From Diospyros lotus (lineage: Eukaryota; Streptophyta; Magnoliopsida; Ericales; Ebenaceae), in the NCBI RefSeq assembly GCF_014633365.1, contig NC_068347.1, forward strand, positions 21,102,433 to 21,166,432: a stretch of 64,000 nt of DNA, in the 5' to 3' direction. The notes beneath the pieces are model-generated. The model was not told the DNA's origin. It was given only the letters and a program-made list of their open reading frames with translations, and made no database searches. The translations under genes and the position numbers were made by a program. Every line of letters begins with the position of its first letter. Position 1 is the stretch's first letter. This document shows positions 21,601-33,952 of this stretch, piece by piece.

Positions 21601-22528
21601 GTTGCATAGGATTAATGTGATTATTCTGAGAATGTTTCTCATTTACCGTGGTATTAGCAACTATTTGTTGACTTTTTTCACATTCACGTGTTTCCAAGAA
21701 ATGCAAACCATTTACCTTACAGCTTTGCCCACACTTATTACCATAATGAATGTAACAACAATTGTTGGCAAAAGAGAATTCATAATTGTGCTGTACAAGC
21801 TTAGGAATAGACATTACATTCCTTATAGTGTTTGGTACATGTAAACAGTCATATAAATACAGCATGTGACCAAAAGGTAAAAGTACAGAAGTAGTTCTAA
21901 TAGCTAATGCATCAACTGTTACTCTATTTCCAACCTTTAGAATCACCTCACGCTTCCTAATTATCCTACTTCGATTGAGATTCTGCACAAATAAATAGAT
22001 ATGAGAAGTAGCACTAGAATCAACAATCCAAGAAGTAGGGTATTGACCAATCGTAAGATCAGTCTCAATCACACACAAGGAAAAAGAAATACCTTGACCT
22101 TCCTGATGCTTTACCTTTAAGCTTCTGAGATAGATAGGGAAATTCCTCTTCCAATGACCTTTCTTCTGGCAAAAATAACAATTACCCTCGCCAACTACCT
22201 CCTTGCCTTTCGACTCTGTCTTACCTATGTCCTTCCTCACCCCAAGAACATTTCTTTTTCTTTTTCCTAGATTTAGGTTTTCTTTGAGAAGAAGACGAGA
22301 CGACGACAAGAACTCCTTTGCCTCTACCCTGCATCTGTGATTGTGCTGTTGTCAATATATTTAACAATTCGGGGAGAGAATACTCAATTTTATTTATATA
22401 AAAACGAGTGATAAAGGAAGAGAACGAGTCTGGCTACGATTGTAGGATTAGATCAATCTTAAGATGAGGATCCATGGGAAATTCCAATACATCAAGTTGA
22501 CCAATCCAATTGATTATATTGATGACGT
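21596..22528 (-). pseudogene. Copia-1 gag C-terminus and protease
   Basis: Minus strand. The gag zinc knuckle reads CYFCQKKGHWKRNF, with the last ligand Cys changed to Phe. The protease motif reads WIVDSSATSHI, where copia proteases normally have DSGA, so the active-site Gly is Ser. The 22309-21596 frame is open over 237 residues. Upstream gag (INWIGQLDVLEFPMDP, 22440-22528) is separated from the gag N-terminus by a solo LTR. Confidence 0.85.
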
Positions 22529-23966
22529 TGTTAGAGTTATGCCCCACAAGTCAATCATGTTTTATGTAATTGATCATACTTTACATTGGGATTCTTTATC
22601 TTCAATCAATTGTTATTACAAGGCATTATATTTTTATTTGTCATTGATAGTTGTCGTCATTATTTATTGCAATCCATACTTGACAAAGTCCATAGATCAA
22701 ATAGGCTCATGGAATATGGTCGTGCATAGAGATGACGATCATGAAACATATTCCTTATAAGTCTTGATCTTAAATGTTCCTAGTCATAGAGTTATTAGGA
22801 ATGGACACTAGTAACTCGAATAGACTAGCACATATGATGCATGTTTAATAAGGAGAATGTCTTGTTTCATGGATATTGGTGTGAGGACACTAGTGCATAT
22901 GTGTGGATGTTTATTATAAGAATAAGTACACTGAATTGACCTGCTACAGAATTCCTAATGGTTATTGTTTAATGTCGAATTAGAATTCTCGTGTTGCAAT
23001 AGTGCAGATTGATCCTTGGACTTGAGATATCATGGTAGTCTTATATTTGACTGGTTACGCCTTGGTGCTTTTTTGGATTCTAATGGAGTCATTGACAAAC
23101 TATCACTAGGCGTGACCTTTATCGCATATGAAGGCTTGTGAATGTTGAAATAGGATTCATCACTTATCGTCAAGATGAGAGGATATCCTATGTATTTGAT
23201 GATTTCATGACTGAGGAAATCCTTGGCCAAGGTGAGGTGGAAATCAAAAGGTGTTTTGATTTCACCTATCAAGTCATAAATCTGGAATGGATACAAGTTA
23301 TTGAATGATTAGGGTTTCGTCATAAAACCATACCCTAAATTCAATCGGGACATAGATGGATGAAAGGATTTTACTGTACGGTAATTGCAATTGAAAAGGT
23401 CCGCATTTTTTCATCATTGGTTAGGTATTCATGGCATGTTGCTAGATGTTAATCGTGATATGTAGGGCTTTAGAATTAATTTGATTAATTTTAAAACTAT
23501 TAATTAAAGAGTTTAATTAAGAAGCCCATGAGATGTGTTAATTAAGAAGCCCATGAGTTTAATTAAAGAGTTTAATTAATCTAATATGTCGGGTTTTGAT
23601 ATAGCCCAATAGATTTGGCCCTACATCTAGTTTAATGGTGGACCTAAAGGGTCACATACTTAGATCGAGACCATTCCACAATTAAAAAGAGTGAGTCGGC
23701 CCAATGTGATTAAAGGTCGAGCCTAAAGTGTTAAGGTTTTTCCAAGGCATGATTAGGGTTCTTAAACTCTATTTATATGCTGCTTAAGAAGCTGGAAAAG
23801 TGCAAGAAAATTTTGGTTCTCTCTAAAGGTGTCTAGGGTTGCTAGCACAGCCAAGGCGTCCATGGAAGGATCGGTCATGTGGACCGACTTAGAGGAGATC
23901 GCGCTTGTGTTTCTACGGATTGAAATCGGGTAGAATCGAACCCTACACGGTCGTGGGTTCCTAATA
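22529..23966 (+). mobile_element. Solo copia LTR inserted in copia-1 gag, TSD GACGT/GACAT
   Basis: The 1438-bp segment begins TGTTAGAGTTATGCC and ends GGTTCCTAATA. Flanks GACGT (22524-22528) and GACAT (23967-23971) are a 5-bp target duplication with one mismatch, and the second copia element still has the uninterrupted site GACATGCTCTC (near 62490-62510). The CTATTTATATG box near 23768 supports plus orientation. Not the same family as its host. Confidence 0.85.
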
Positions 23967-23971
23967 GACAT

Positions 23972-24371
23972 GTTCTCCCACATTCGACCATTCCATCATT
24001 TGAGCCCAAAACAACTTCTTAGATATCTCATATCGAGCTGTCCGACCATGCTCGCCATAAAGGTCACTAAGATTCTAAATCATGCTTACAGCACTAGGAA
24101 AAATCTCATTCTGTTGTTGTAAGTCAATGGACATAGAGGCGAGAATATAGTAACAAGCTCTTATGTCATGACCCTTCAAACTCTCCCAAATAAACCTCTC
24201 CTCCTCAGTCACATCCTCAAGTATAGAAATAAGAGGACTAATGAACATGACATCATCTATCTTTTTCATATCGAGCACTATTTTAGGATTTTGAAACCAG
24301 TTAAAAAAATTAGGGCCAATGAGCCTATTTGTATCCAAAATACAGGTTAACGGATTCATATTGCCTGCCAT
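23972..24371 (-). pseudogene. Copia-1 gag N-terminal part
   Basis: Minus strand, likely start ATG at 24369-24371 (MAGNMNPLTCIL). Typical copia gag text follows: LIGPNFFNWFQNPKIVL and EERFIWESLKGHDIRACYYI; it then runs into the solo LTR after SNVGEHV. The second copy of this gag at 62309-62890 shows the continuation. Confidence 0.8.
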
Positions 24372-25085
24372 TTTAATCTGGAGAAAATAAATAGATATAT
24401 TAGTAGATGTATCTTTGTAAAACTCCATTTAATTAAGGATTTTAAACTAAATGGGTACTTCTACTAAATTTTTCAAATCCTGCATTTCCCAAGCAGAAAA
24501 CGTGATCCTTCGAAAGAATTCAATAGCAGGTGATCGAATTCTCTTTCATACGAATACCCCTTATATTTTAGTTTTTGAAGTACTCACATAATTGAGTAAG
24601 CAACACTTGTCACCACATCACATGTGGAGTTCGATCGTCGACTTCTAACCCATTATAAATCTTACATTTTAGTTTTTGGCTTGATGGACTAGTTAAATCT
24701 CACCCACTGTCTCGGTTAAGTGTAATGGTTTGAACATCATCCTCCCTCACATTTTAGTTTTTGGTTAGGCGAGAACCGTTGAACACACCCAATCAAATTG
24801 ATGAATCTCTACGACAGTGAAAAGCCACGATGAATCAGATTCACTGCTTAAATCTAATATTCTTTTACACATGGGAAGATTTCCGAAGCCTCTTAAAATT
24901 TATGGTCTCATCAATAATAACCATTCATCTCATCATGCATCTCATGTTAAACGAAATGAATAAACAAACATAAAACATAATTAAATAACCAGAATGATCA
25001 TGGTTGTGCACAAATTAAACCCGAGCCTCAAAGGTTTAAGCCATGCTTCTTGGCTTGAGAATCCATCAACACTTGACATTTTCAT
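24372..25085 (-). mobile_element. Copia-1 untranslated leader with repeated CATTTTAGTTTTTGG motif
   Basis: Non-coding and similar over its whole length to 62900-63700. A motif ATTTTAGTTTTTG recurs at about 24564, 24666 and 24750, and four times in the other copy. The 5' LTR expected beyond 25085 is missing. Confidence 0.65.
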
Positions 25086-27182
25086 GTGTGGGAATCGAGG
25101 AAGTTTAGTGAGTCAAATTCCCTTCTAGGATTAGAGGTTTCCAAAGAACTTAATGCTTATTTTTTGTTTTGACATCTGCTTAGAAATTTGAGGGTAGAAA
25201 TGAATTAATAAATGATTAATATGATTTGAGAAAACTTATTAATTAAGTGAGGGAAATCCATGTTTGTGATTTTATGTAACTCACGAATAACACGAAAGTA
25301 TATGCGGTCAAGACAAGTAAAATGATGAGTAAATATCATTTCCACAGAGATTGATAACTAAACCTCTTATTTACTAAAATTAGTCACAACTAACTATATT
25401 TAGACAATCAATTACTCAAAGAAATTAAACCCTAAATTGTGCAACTAGAAAGAAAAAGAAATTAAACTAACAATCACTTAAATTCTAAAGAATTAAAATT
25501 CAATTGGTTAAACCTAGGGTTTTCTAAATTCACCTAGCAAATCCACTTTATCTAATCACTTCAATATTGATTGATTAGGTTACGAACTATATCAATCAAG
25601 TACTCTAATTTATTTATTAGCCTATGAATTAGAATTAGAGAACACATTAAGCATAGGTACTCATAAAATGAAAATATTCACCACAAATATAATCAAAGAT
25701 TGCACATGTAATCAAGTGAATGTCTACCCCAATTAACACATATTATTTTGTCCAAGTGTTTGTTCCTTACTTATCTATGTTTAGCATCATAAGAAATCTT
25801 AAATCATGTAATTGACAATCAAATAATTACAAGCATTAAGTTTAGAACAAAACAAACATAGTCGAAGTAACAATCACAACTAAAAATTGAGTAAACTAAT
25901 AAAGTTTCAATGCATAGAATCCTTTAGAAACCCTAGACAATTAATTAGCCACTCATAATGAATAATATATCAGCAAAAGCATCCAAGAGTTGCTGCATAA
26001 TTGAGATCTTGAATAATCAAAGAAAAACATAATTTAAAAAGCTAAAACTGATTTTTCTTGATGTCGCCCTGACTCCTTGATGAAACTCCACTCTTTGTTG
26101 AACCTCTTGCCTCCAAAACCTTGCTTTTGGTCCCTCTAGGGTTGCTGCAAAAGTTGGGAATAAGCGAACAAGTGGCTGGAACAAAAAGCTCAAAAGAAGA
26201 AGGAAGGAAGCAAAACGATCTCCATGAAAGAAAATCTGTCTTCTCTGTCAAAAGCTGCACTTTTTCTCCTCTTCTTTTTTTTTTAGGGTTTCTTAATGTC
26301 CAATCTGCTCTCTAATGTGTCTCCCATGTTCCTAAATAGATGGCTCCTCTAAGAAGTCCAAAACCATCTTGGAAACAGCTTCCCAAACTAACAGGTCTCC
26401 TTTTACAGCAGGGCTGCCCACGTCCAGCAATTTTGCATGTGTTTTAGACTGCCTTCCTGTCAGAACTGGGATTCACGGGCTTCATGAAAGTTGTAGATAA
26501 TTGTCTTAGCTTTCCAACGCATATAAAAGCACCCAAGTCTGATATTTGTAGAGGAAGTTATGGCCTGAAAACTGAGCAAAGGTCTAGGCTGGAATTTCAG
26601 TTTTTTTGCATGTAGGATTCCAATTCGACCCAACTTCTTTTTCAAAGTTAATTAAGAACTTTGACTTCCAATAAGCCTCTTAATTCCTCTTCTAACTATA
26701 TCACATAATAAAATAAATATTAGTGCAATATTAACTCAAAAATAAATTAATTAACACACTAATTAACTAAAATTCACAAAATTGGGCATTTAATTTGTGT
26801 AAAAATTTCAGCTTATCAATCCACCATTACATGTAAATAATTTTAAAATACTGTAAGGGTATTTTTAGTTTTGAATTGGATTGAATATATAATTATAAAA
26901 TCTTGATTAAATGAAATTTAAATCCTAGTTGTATTCATTTATTGAAGGAAGAATTTAGTTTTGCATTAATTTTTCTTGTTAGTTTTTATTTTGATTTATC
27001 CAATTAATTAATTAGTTCAACTTTGGTTAGTTTGAAATTGGTTTGGTATTGTAATCTAGTCTCTGTGGGATCGACATTTCTTTTATCATTATATGCATAT
27101 TTGACTAAGGTACACTTGCTTGAATAAACTACGTTCCATGATTAATGTTAAGGATACATGAAATCTTGAAATGACATGATAT
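25086..27182. other. Non-coding repetitive spacer, class unknown
   Basis: No gene supported. It contains text common in plant retroelement untranslated regions (TTTCCACAGAGATTG near 25350; CTCTGTGGGATCGAC near 27060, roughly its inverse). 26042-26315 has overlapping open frames on both strands with no domain. Confidence 0.35.
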
Positions 27183-27545
27183 CTTTTCAAACTATATTCT
27201 CAATTTTTCTTTCATTGATGGTCACCGGTAGCTCAACTTCAATCCACTTCACTGATAAGAATTTTCTTTGGCCGAATGCAACTAGGAATGGGTCGAGAAT
27301 GTCCAACCCTCACTGAGCAAATAAGATTGGTTAAAAGATTGGTTGGATGATTGATGAATGCATTGAAGATAATAGGGCGTGCCTTTGACACTTGTTGCAC
27401 GTGCGTACTTTGGCGGTAACGTCTTTATGAAGAGTGGGCCAGAAGAAACCTACCCTTAAGACTTTTGCTTCTCAGGCCCTTGCCCCAAGTGTTCACCACA
27501 ATCTCCTTCATGTATCTCATCCAACACTTGCTATACTTCCTGCAA
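27183..27545 (-). pseudogene. Ty3-Tat integrase N-terminal part, truncated
   Basis: Minus strand. VLDEIHEGDCGEH is the zinc-binding start; CNKCQ-type cysteines follow in another frame. The core start LDILDPFLVAFGQRKFL is followed, after an apparent internal deletion, by KWIEVELPVTINERKIENIV and a stop. The second and third catalytic residues are gone. Confidence 0.7.
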
Positions 27546-28270
27546 GCTTAGACATTTTAACAGTCATAGAGTAGTCTCGCTTGTAGAGAAAATTGTTAAT
27601 GATGGTAAAGTGAGCAGCCCGAATTTTTAACCATCTAGCCTTTGATGGAATGAGGAGAAGCTCTTTTGTGAGAAGGTAGTTAATAATTGGTGTTCTCCAA
27701 TCTCCTACCAATGCAATGAAATGAGTGGCAGCCCCATCATTACTTTCCTCAATGCTAGGCTTTTGTAAGATCTTCATGTGGATTAGCCATTCGAGAACAT
27801 CTCTTATCGCAGCCAATTTGGATAGTGCATCTGTGTGCTGATTGTAGGAACACTTGATTTGTACCAACTAGAAATCTATAAAAGAATGGGCCAACTCCTA
27901 TACCTTTTGAAGATACTTAGCCAAAGTAGGCTCCCTTATCTCGTATAGGCCTTGAAATTGTTGGACAATTAGTTGGGAGTCATTGTGGGCTATCTGTTTT
28001 TGTACTTTTAGCTTTTTTGCGAGATTTAAGCCAACAATGAGGGCTTAATATTGTATAGTGTTATTTGAACTTAGGAAGGTAAACCGTAATGAGTATTCAA
28101 GAACTTCATCCTCGGGATAGATAAGAACAATGCTAGCTCCACTTTTTTGTGTACTTGAGGCCCCATCAACAAAGAACATCCATTTGGGGGTTGTATTGGT
28201 TGTAGAGTTTGGAGTATGAGTGCATTCCATAATGAAGTTTGCAAGAGCCTGCCTCTTAATGGCTTTTGGG
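27546..28270 (-). pseudogene. Ty3-Tat RNase H region
   Basis: Minus strand. WMFFVDGASSTQKSGASIVL carries the first catalytic Asp; EYSLRFTFLSSNNTIQY and HNDSQLIVQQFQ follow across frame breaks, then ALSKLAAIRDV and ARWLKIRAAHFTIINNFLYKR. Stops lie at about 27868 and 28045. Confidence 0.75.
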
Positions 28271-29095
28271 GCTCAAACTAAATGTCAAATTTGCCAAGCT
28301 TGATGGCCCATTTGGTTAATCTGCCTGAGCACTCCGGCCTTTGGAGAATTTGGCATAGGGGCTAGTAAGTTAAGACAATGATTGAATAAACTTGAAAGTA
28401 TGATCTTAACTTCCTCACCAGCACAACAAGTGTTAGGGCGTGCCTCAGCCCCTTGTAAAATTTTGCTTACATAATAGATAAGGTGATTTGCCTGATCAGT
28501 TTTCTACAATAGAATAGCACTGACAGCGGCAAGTAAAGTGGCTCCCCAATATTAGGCTAGGTCAACAGTGGGACTTCCTTGAGGTATACCTTTAAAGCTT
28601 AAAAGGAGGCCTTCTAGCAATCTCCATTTTGACTAAAATTTTTTCCCTCCTTTTAGCACTTGGAAGAAGGGTAAGCTCTTTTTGGTAGACTTGGAAAGGA
28701 ATCAATTAGGGTTTGCCAATCGACCTGTTAACCATTGAATTTCTTTGATAGACGAGGGAGGTTGCATGTTAAGATTGGCTTGTATCTTCTCCAAATTAGC
28801 CTTTATTCCTTGCTGTGTTATCATATATCCCAAAAGTTTATTCGAATGGATGCTAAAAGCACACTTGGTGGGGTTAAGCAGTTAGAAAATTATGATCTCT
28901 TCTCGGTAGACTTGGAAAGGAATCAATTAAGGGCTGCCAATTGACCTGTTAGCCATTGAATTTCTTTGACAGACGAGGGAGGTTGCATGTTAAGATTGGC
29001 TTGTATATTCTCTAGATTAGCCTTTGTTCCTTGTTGTGTTATCATATATCCCAAAAGTTTATCTGAATGGATGCTAAAAGCACACTTGGTGGGGT
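28271..29095 (-). pseudogene. Ty3-Tat reverse transcriptase, distal part, with a duplicated block
   Basis: Minus strand. NPTKCAFSIHSNKLLGYM, ANLEKIQANLNMQPP and IQWLTGRLA are the palm/thumb boundary of a Ty3 reverse transcriptase. This block is present twice (see the tandem duplication), then FLSKSTKKSLPFF. Confidence 0.75.
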
Positions 29096-29118
29096 TAAGT
29101 AGTTAGAAAATTATGATA
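28685..29118. repeat. 221-bp tandem duplication inside pol
   Basis: GTAGACTTGGAAAGGAATCA starts at 28685 and 28906. Both copies end GGGGTTAAG[C/T]AGTTAGAAAATTATGAT. The last 18 bases belong to the end of the adjacent solo LTR, so the duplication happened after that LTR inserted. Confidence 0.9.
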
Positions 29119-30580
29119 TGATCATACGCAGTGGAAACAAAATCTGATTTTACAGGTATCACGTTTTTAAGAAAATATGGTTTACAAAATCAAAGACTGG
29201 GTAGAGAAATACTTGTTGATGAAATCTGATTTCACCGTTTGGTAACTTGCCGTAAAATCCTCCAAATATAGGATGCTGAGTTGGTCCACCCAAAACCACT
29301 TTGATCCAAGAGACTCGAGAGAAAAAACATAAATTTTCTAAAATTTTCTGACTAAAACTGGATTCACTTACCTTTGATTTAGGGTTTATGATCCTATTTA
29401 TAGAACACCATTGAAAACCCTAGGTGCCATTGAGCTGAGCTTAATGTGCTAGCAAAAAGGCCCGATCCAATTATTAATAATTAAATAATTATATTCATAA
29501 TATAATCATTTAATTATTCTTATTTATCTAATAAATAAATGCATCATAATTAGGAATTACATAATTACTAATCTATCCATTTTCTCTTTAAAAGTGATTT
29601 CTTTTTTGTGGGATTATCTGGGTTTACAATTATTAATTCTCGTAAATCATAAGTGACATCTAGCAATATATCATGATTACCCAATTTAATGTGAAGCGGG
29701 TATTGTGTAGCTTTTACTATGATACCATGCAGTACAATTCCTCTATTATCCTATATCTCAATAAGATATGAGATCATGGTTAGCAGGTCAAATTTCTTAA
29801 TCTCGTCATATGACCAAATCCAAAATCAATCTTGACTAATATGACACAATCATTATAGAATACACATTCCATCGTCATATTATCTCGACCAATGATTTAT
29901 TGTTAAGTGATTACTGGATCGCATAGGATATCCTCTTCATAAATCTCGAGGTGATAGATTCCATATCTGACGCACACATACCTCATGCATCACTGAACTA
30001 GGCACATAGATATGTATGATCGTCCCTGATTTGAACGACCATATAATATTTTTGATAATCTAATCCACCAATGCACAGATATCCATGTCATATCAGGTCT
30101 AAGGACTAGTTGCACATCCGTAGTTAACATTGAATCATTGACCTGTGAGATAAAACCCATGTGATTCAATGTTAATAGTCCCGTTTAGTGAACTCGTTCC
30201 TATAACGAGCACCAACTCATCTTTCTTGTATCATACAGAATGGCACGAGACTCACTAAGCTTATCTTTCAGTATCTCATACCGAACAAAGAGGAAGATGA
30301 TGTGCTGGACTTTGCGAGTTGCTAATATCTGGGTTATGAACTCTATGGCTAGGAACTCATGTTTATAGTACAACGAATTATGGGTTATCCGTCACGCATA
30401 TTCTTAACACTTAAGAATGGTATCCCCTTCTTATTATACTAAATGACATTTATATGTTCAATTCAAACTATATAGCAATTTAAATTAAACATAAAACTTT
30501 CCATTAAATTGAGTTTAAAGAGTTACAAGATCAAACTCCGTTGTATCACTAGAACTGGTCTTAAGGGCTTATATCTAACA
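29101..30580 (-). mobile_element. Solo copia LTR inserted in the Ty3 reverse transcriptase
   Basis: 1480 bp. On the minus strand it starts TGTTAGATATAAGCCC and ends AATTTTCTAACT. Target duplication TAAGC at 30581-30585 and TAAGT at 29096-29100; the duplicated copy at 28875-28879 keeps TAAGC, making it a perfect match. The interrupted codons read MWL before and NPTKC after. A TATA-type CTATAAATAGG on the minus strand lies near 29395-29405. Confidence 0.9.
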
Positions 30581-30585
30581 TAAGC

Positions 30586-31060
30586 CACATGTTGTCTCTC
30601 CTGAAGATCGCAAGCACCTGAGAGAGATTGTCGATGTATGGCTCATCATGGCGGCTTTTAAAAATCATGTCATCAACATAAGCTTCCATGGTATTCCCCA
30701 ACAAGTCTTTAAAAACTTTATTCATCATCTGCATATAAGTGGCCTTGGCATTCTTCAACCTAAAGGCATAACATTGTAACAATAAGTGCCTTTTTCAGTG
30801 ATGAAAGAGGTTTTTCTCACGGTCTTGTGGGCGCATGCTGATTTGGTGATGTCTGGAGAAGGCATCCAGGAAACTTAGCATTTCATGGCGAGACATTCCA
30901 TCCACAAGATGATCAATGTGGGGTAGAGGATATGTATCCTTCAGGCATGCTTTATTCAGGCCTTTTCTACCATAACAACGTTAGTCAACCAATCAAGATA
31001 GTAGACATCACGAATAAATCTGGCCTCTAAAAGTTTATTAACTTCTTCTTCGAGGGCTTT
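30586..31060 (-). pseudogene. Ty3-Tat reverse transcriptase, proximal part
   Basis: Minus strand. ACLKDTYPLPHIDHLVD and MLSFLDAFSRHHQI carry the first catalytic Asp; AFRLKNAKATYMQMMNKVFK and the active site EAYVDDMIFKS follow. There is a stop and a small frame change near 30783-30800. Confidence 0.8.
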
Positions 31061-31379
31061 TTAAGCCTATTGGGAGTAATGTTTCTCTTCTTCTACTTCA
31101 TAGGCTTAGCATCTAGTCAGATATTCAAATGACAGGAGATCACTTCAGGTTTAATCCTAGACATGTCAATAGGTATCCATGCAAAGTGTCAGCATTGGTG
31201 CACAAGCATTGAACAACTTCTTGCCTTTTTGGGGGCAAGAGCTAGCTTCTTTCATAAACCAATTTTTCATAATCTTCTTCATGTAGCCTCATTACCTCCA
31301 AGGTTTTGATCGATTGTGGTTTAGCTATGACTTGGTTGGTAATGGACAAGGTTTCAGCCGCTATTGCCACTTTTTTTTC

Positions 31380-31800
31380 ATTTGAGCTTTTCATCAAGGA
31401 TGCATAGCAAACTCTAGCCTTTTTCTAGTTTCCCCTTTCTTGCCAAACTCCATAAGGGGTTGGGAATTTCATTAGTAGATAGGCTAGGGGAATAACTGTT
31501 CTCATGTTGTTGATAAGAGATCTCCCAAGGAAAACATTGTAGGTGGCAGACTGTGTCCTTATTACCATGAAATTAACTGGTGGGGTATACTTTGAGGATG
31601 AGGTCCCAAAGTTATTGGCAACTGTACAAATCCTACAATAGGTATTGCCTCCCTCATAAAATTGTATAGAGGGGAGGAGGCGGGTTTCATGCTCAAAATA
31701 ATTCCAATAGATAAGATTAACGAAATTGCCACTATCTACAAGAATGTGTTCAATAGGATGCTTGACAATCATTGTTGAGATGACAAGAGGGTTGTCATAT
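31380..31800 (-). pseudogene. Ty3-Tat aspartic protease
   Basis: Minus strand. HILVDSGNFVNLIYW is the single-chain aspartic protease motif (normally VDTGSS), followed by NVFLGRSLINNMRTVIP, typical of the protease end. It cleaves the Gag-Pol polyprotein in active elements. Open from 31772 to 31425. Confidence 0.75.
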
Positions 31801-32079
31801 GGTATTAAGACATCACCCTAATCCTCAGGAGTAAATGTGATAGGCTCTTCATCTTTTCAACATGAACCATTGAATCAACATGTAAAGCCCAGCGGGCATA
31901 AGCTTTTTGGGCTGACGAGGAGTCATCGGCCATTGTTTCCCTCCTGAAATGACATGGACTCTCTCTTAGGTGGGTTCGTTGTCTATAGGGGCTGTTGACG
32001 TTTTCCCCCCTTGGTGATTGCCACCATCATCCTTTCTCCTTTGAATATTGCGACCAACCTGGGAGATTGTCTTCAATTA

Positions 32080-33610
32080 CTCTACATTGGCCCCTGTCTT
32101 TGATCTTGTGGTTGCCTTGGTTGATCAAGGATGAATCGATCCAATTTGCCTTCACAAATCAGGTATTCAATTTGATTCCTCAGATTGCAGCATTGCTTAG
32201 TTGAGTGACCCAAACATTCATGGAATTTACAAAAGGCATTCAGGTTTCTACCCAACGATTTATTAAATGGAGGAGGAAAACTAATCAATTTGGTATGGTC
32301 CATAAAAGAAAAAATTTGTTATACGAGAGTCTGAGAGAGGTGTAAAACTCTAAAAATGACATTTTGGCGAAATTATCAATTTTACAGGTCTTCATCTCAG
32401 ATCTACTAGGCCTTTCGCCAGTAGGTCTCTCTCTTCTTTCTTTCTCTCTTGCTTGAAATGCCAAAGGTATTTAGAATTTCCATTTGCACCATGAACCTAT
32501 TGGTGCAAGCGAGCTATTCAACCATTAACATTGGCTAGTCAAAGGACAAGAAGTCTCTTCAAGTGCAAAAGTAGTGCCTTGGAGACGCACTACTACCACC
32601 ATGCCCATCTATAGCTTGTGTACTTCCAAGGTGGAAATCCTGAAGCAGTCAACATACTGCCTTAGCCTCTTAGTAGGGCCTTGACGAATGTTGAGCAAGT
32701 ATGCGAAATCTTCTTCCTAAGGGCATTAACAACTAAAGCTGTAATAAATTCCTTAGGTAACTGATCAAATGAAGCAATATTCCTTTCTTGCAGCTCACTA
32801 AACCAAATGTGAGCGTGATTTGTTAAGGTCAAGGGGAATGTGTAGCACATAGTTGCATCATCCCCACCCATGTAGGAGAAAAGGATTCATGCTACTTCAC
32901 ATGGTGGTTGAGATTCCCTTTCCCAAAATATATGGGCAACTGCAGAAGCTTGAATCTCGGAGGGAGTGGTTGCCTCAACAAGTTAACAAAAAAGGAACTT
33001 TTCTTTTGTTCATTTCACCATAGGAAGTTACAACCCTCTTCTGTTCGAGTATTTCTTCGACAATCCTCTTTACTTTAGATGACCCTAGAGGATTCTGTGA
33101 GGTAGGCTTAGCAGGTTTCAAACAGATAGCCCTAATCCCACTCCCGTCTCCCTTGAAGGTTGGACTTTTTACGGTCTCATCTTGGGTGATGGCTTTTCTA
33201 GTTTTCCTACGCCTTTCTACCTATATTTCTTTAGGGGTAGGCCTATAGGGATGTGCCTCTTGAGGGTTCCGAGGGGGCATATACAACTTTCTTGAAGGTG
33301 ATTGCAGCCTATTTCCTTTGGAAGCCAAATGCCTAGTTAACGGGGGCAATTCAGCATTAGGTAACGGGACTTGCAACAAATCAATTAAGTCTTTTAATAT
33401 TTTGGTATTCTCCTTATGGCTCTTTTTTAACTCATCATATTTTTTCTTCAATTCTTCATATTCCATGAGCGAGACAGTGGGTTGTAATCCTCTTGAGGTT
33501 CTTGGTACCTTTGTAATTGCTTGAGGGTTCCTCCTAGGAGTTGTAGAGTGCCCAGGGGAGTGCATATCTTGCACTTTAGTAGGGGCGAGACGTTCGTGAA
33601 AATGTCTCAT
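32080..33610 (-). pseudogene. Ty3-Tat gag
   Basis: Minus strand. The N-terminal section (33221-33610) has a predicted coiled coil, EYEELKKKYDELKKSHKEN. The gag core (32662-32871) shows MCYTFPLTLTNHAHIWFSEL and SFDQLPKEFITA. The nucleic-acid-binding part (32082-32303) shows CKFHECLGHSTKQCCNLRNQ, a CCHC-like knuckle, then LICEGKLDRFI. Frames are broken between these pieces (about 32310-32660 and 32875-33215). Confidence 0.8.
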
Positions 33611-33952
33611 TTGTTCGAGAGAACATCACCTTTGTCTAGGGGAACGATGAGAGTGTCGGATCATATTGCTAGCTTTGCTCCAAAGAATACTGCTGGCTAA
33701 CCTTGGGCTCCCCTTGTCTATCTCAGAGAAATCAAATGTTGTTCTAGAGGACTACCCATTGTCTGGGAGGACTTCACACTCGACCAAATGAATGTTGCCC
33801 TAGAGAAGGAACTGTGCGCTGTTCTTTGGAAGAACTCACTCTTGTCTCGGTGGCTTCATCTCTATTGGGACGCTATTCTTCAGCATAAGTAGACCTTGTT
33901 CTTGCCATCAAATATGACGTTTTTCCCTTTCCCACAGACGACGCCAATTTAT

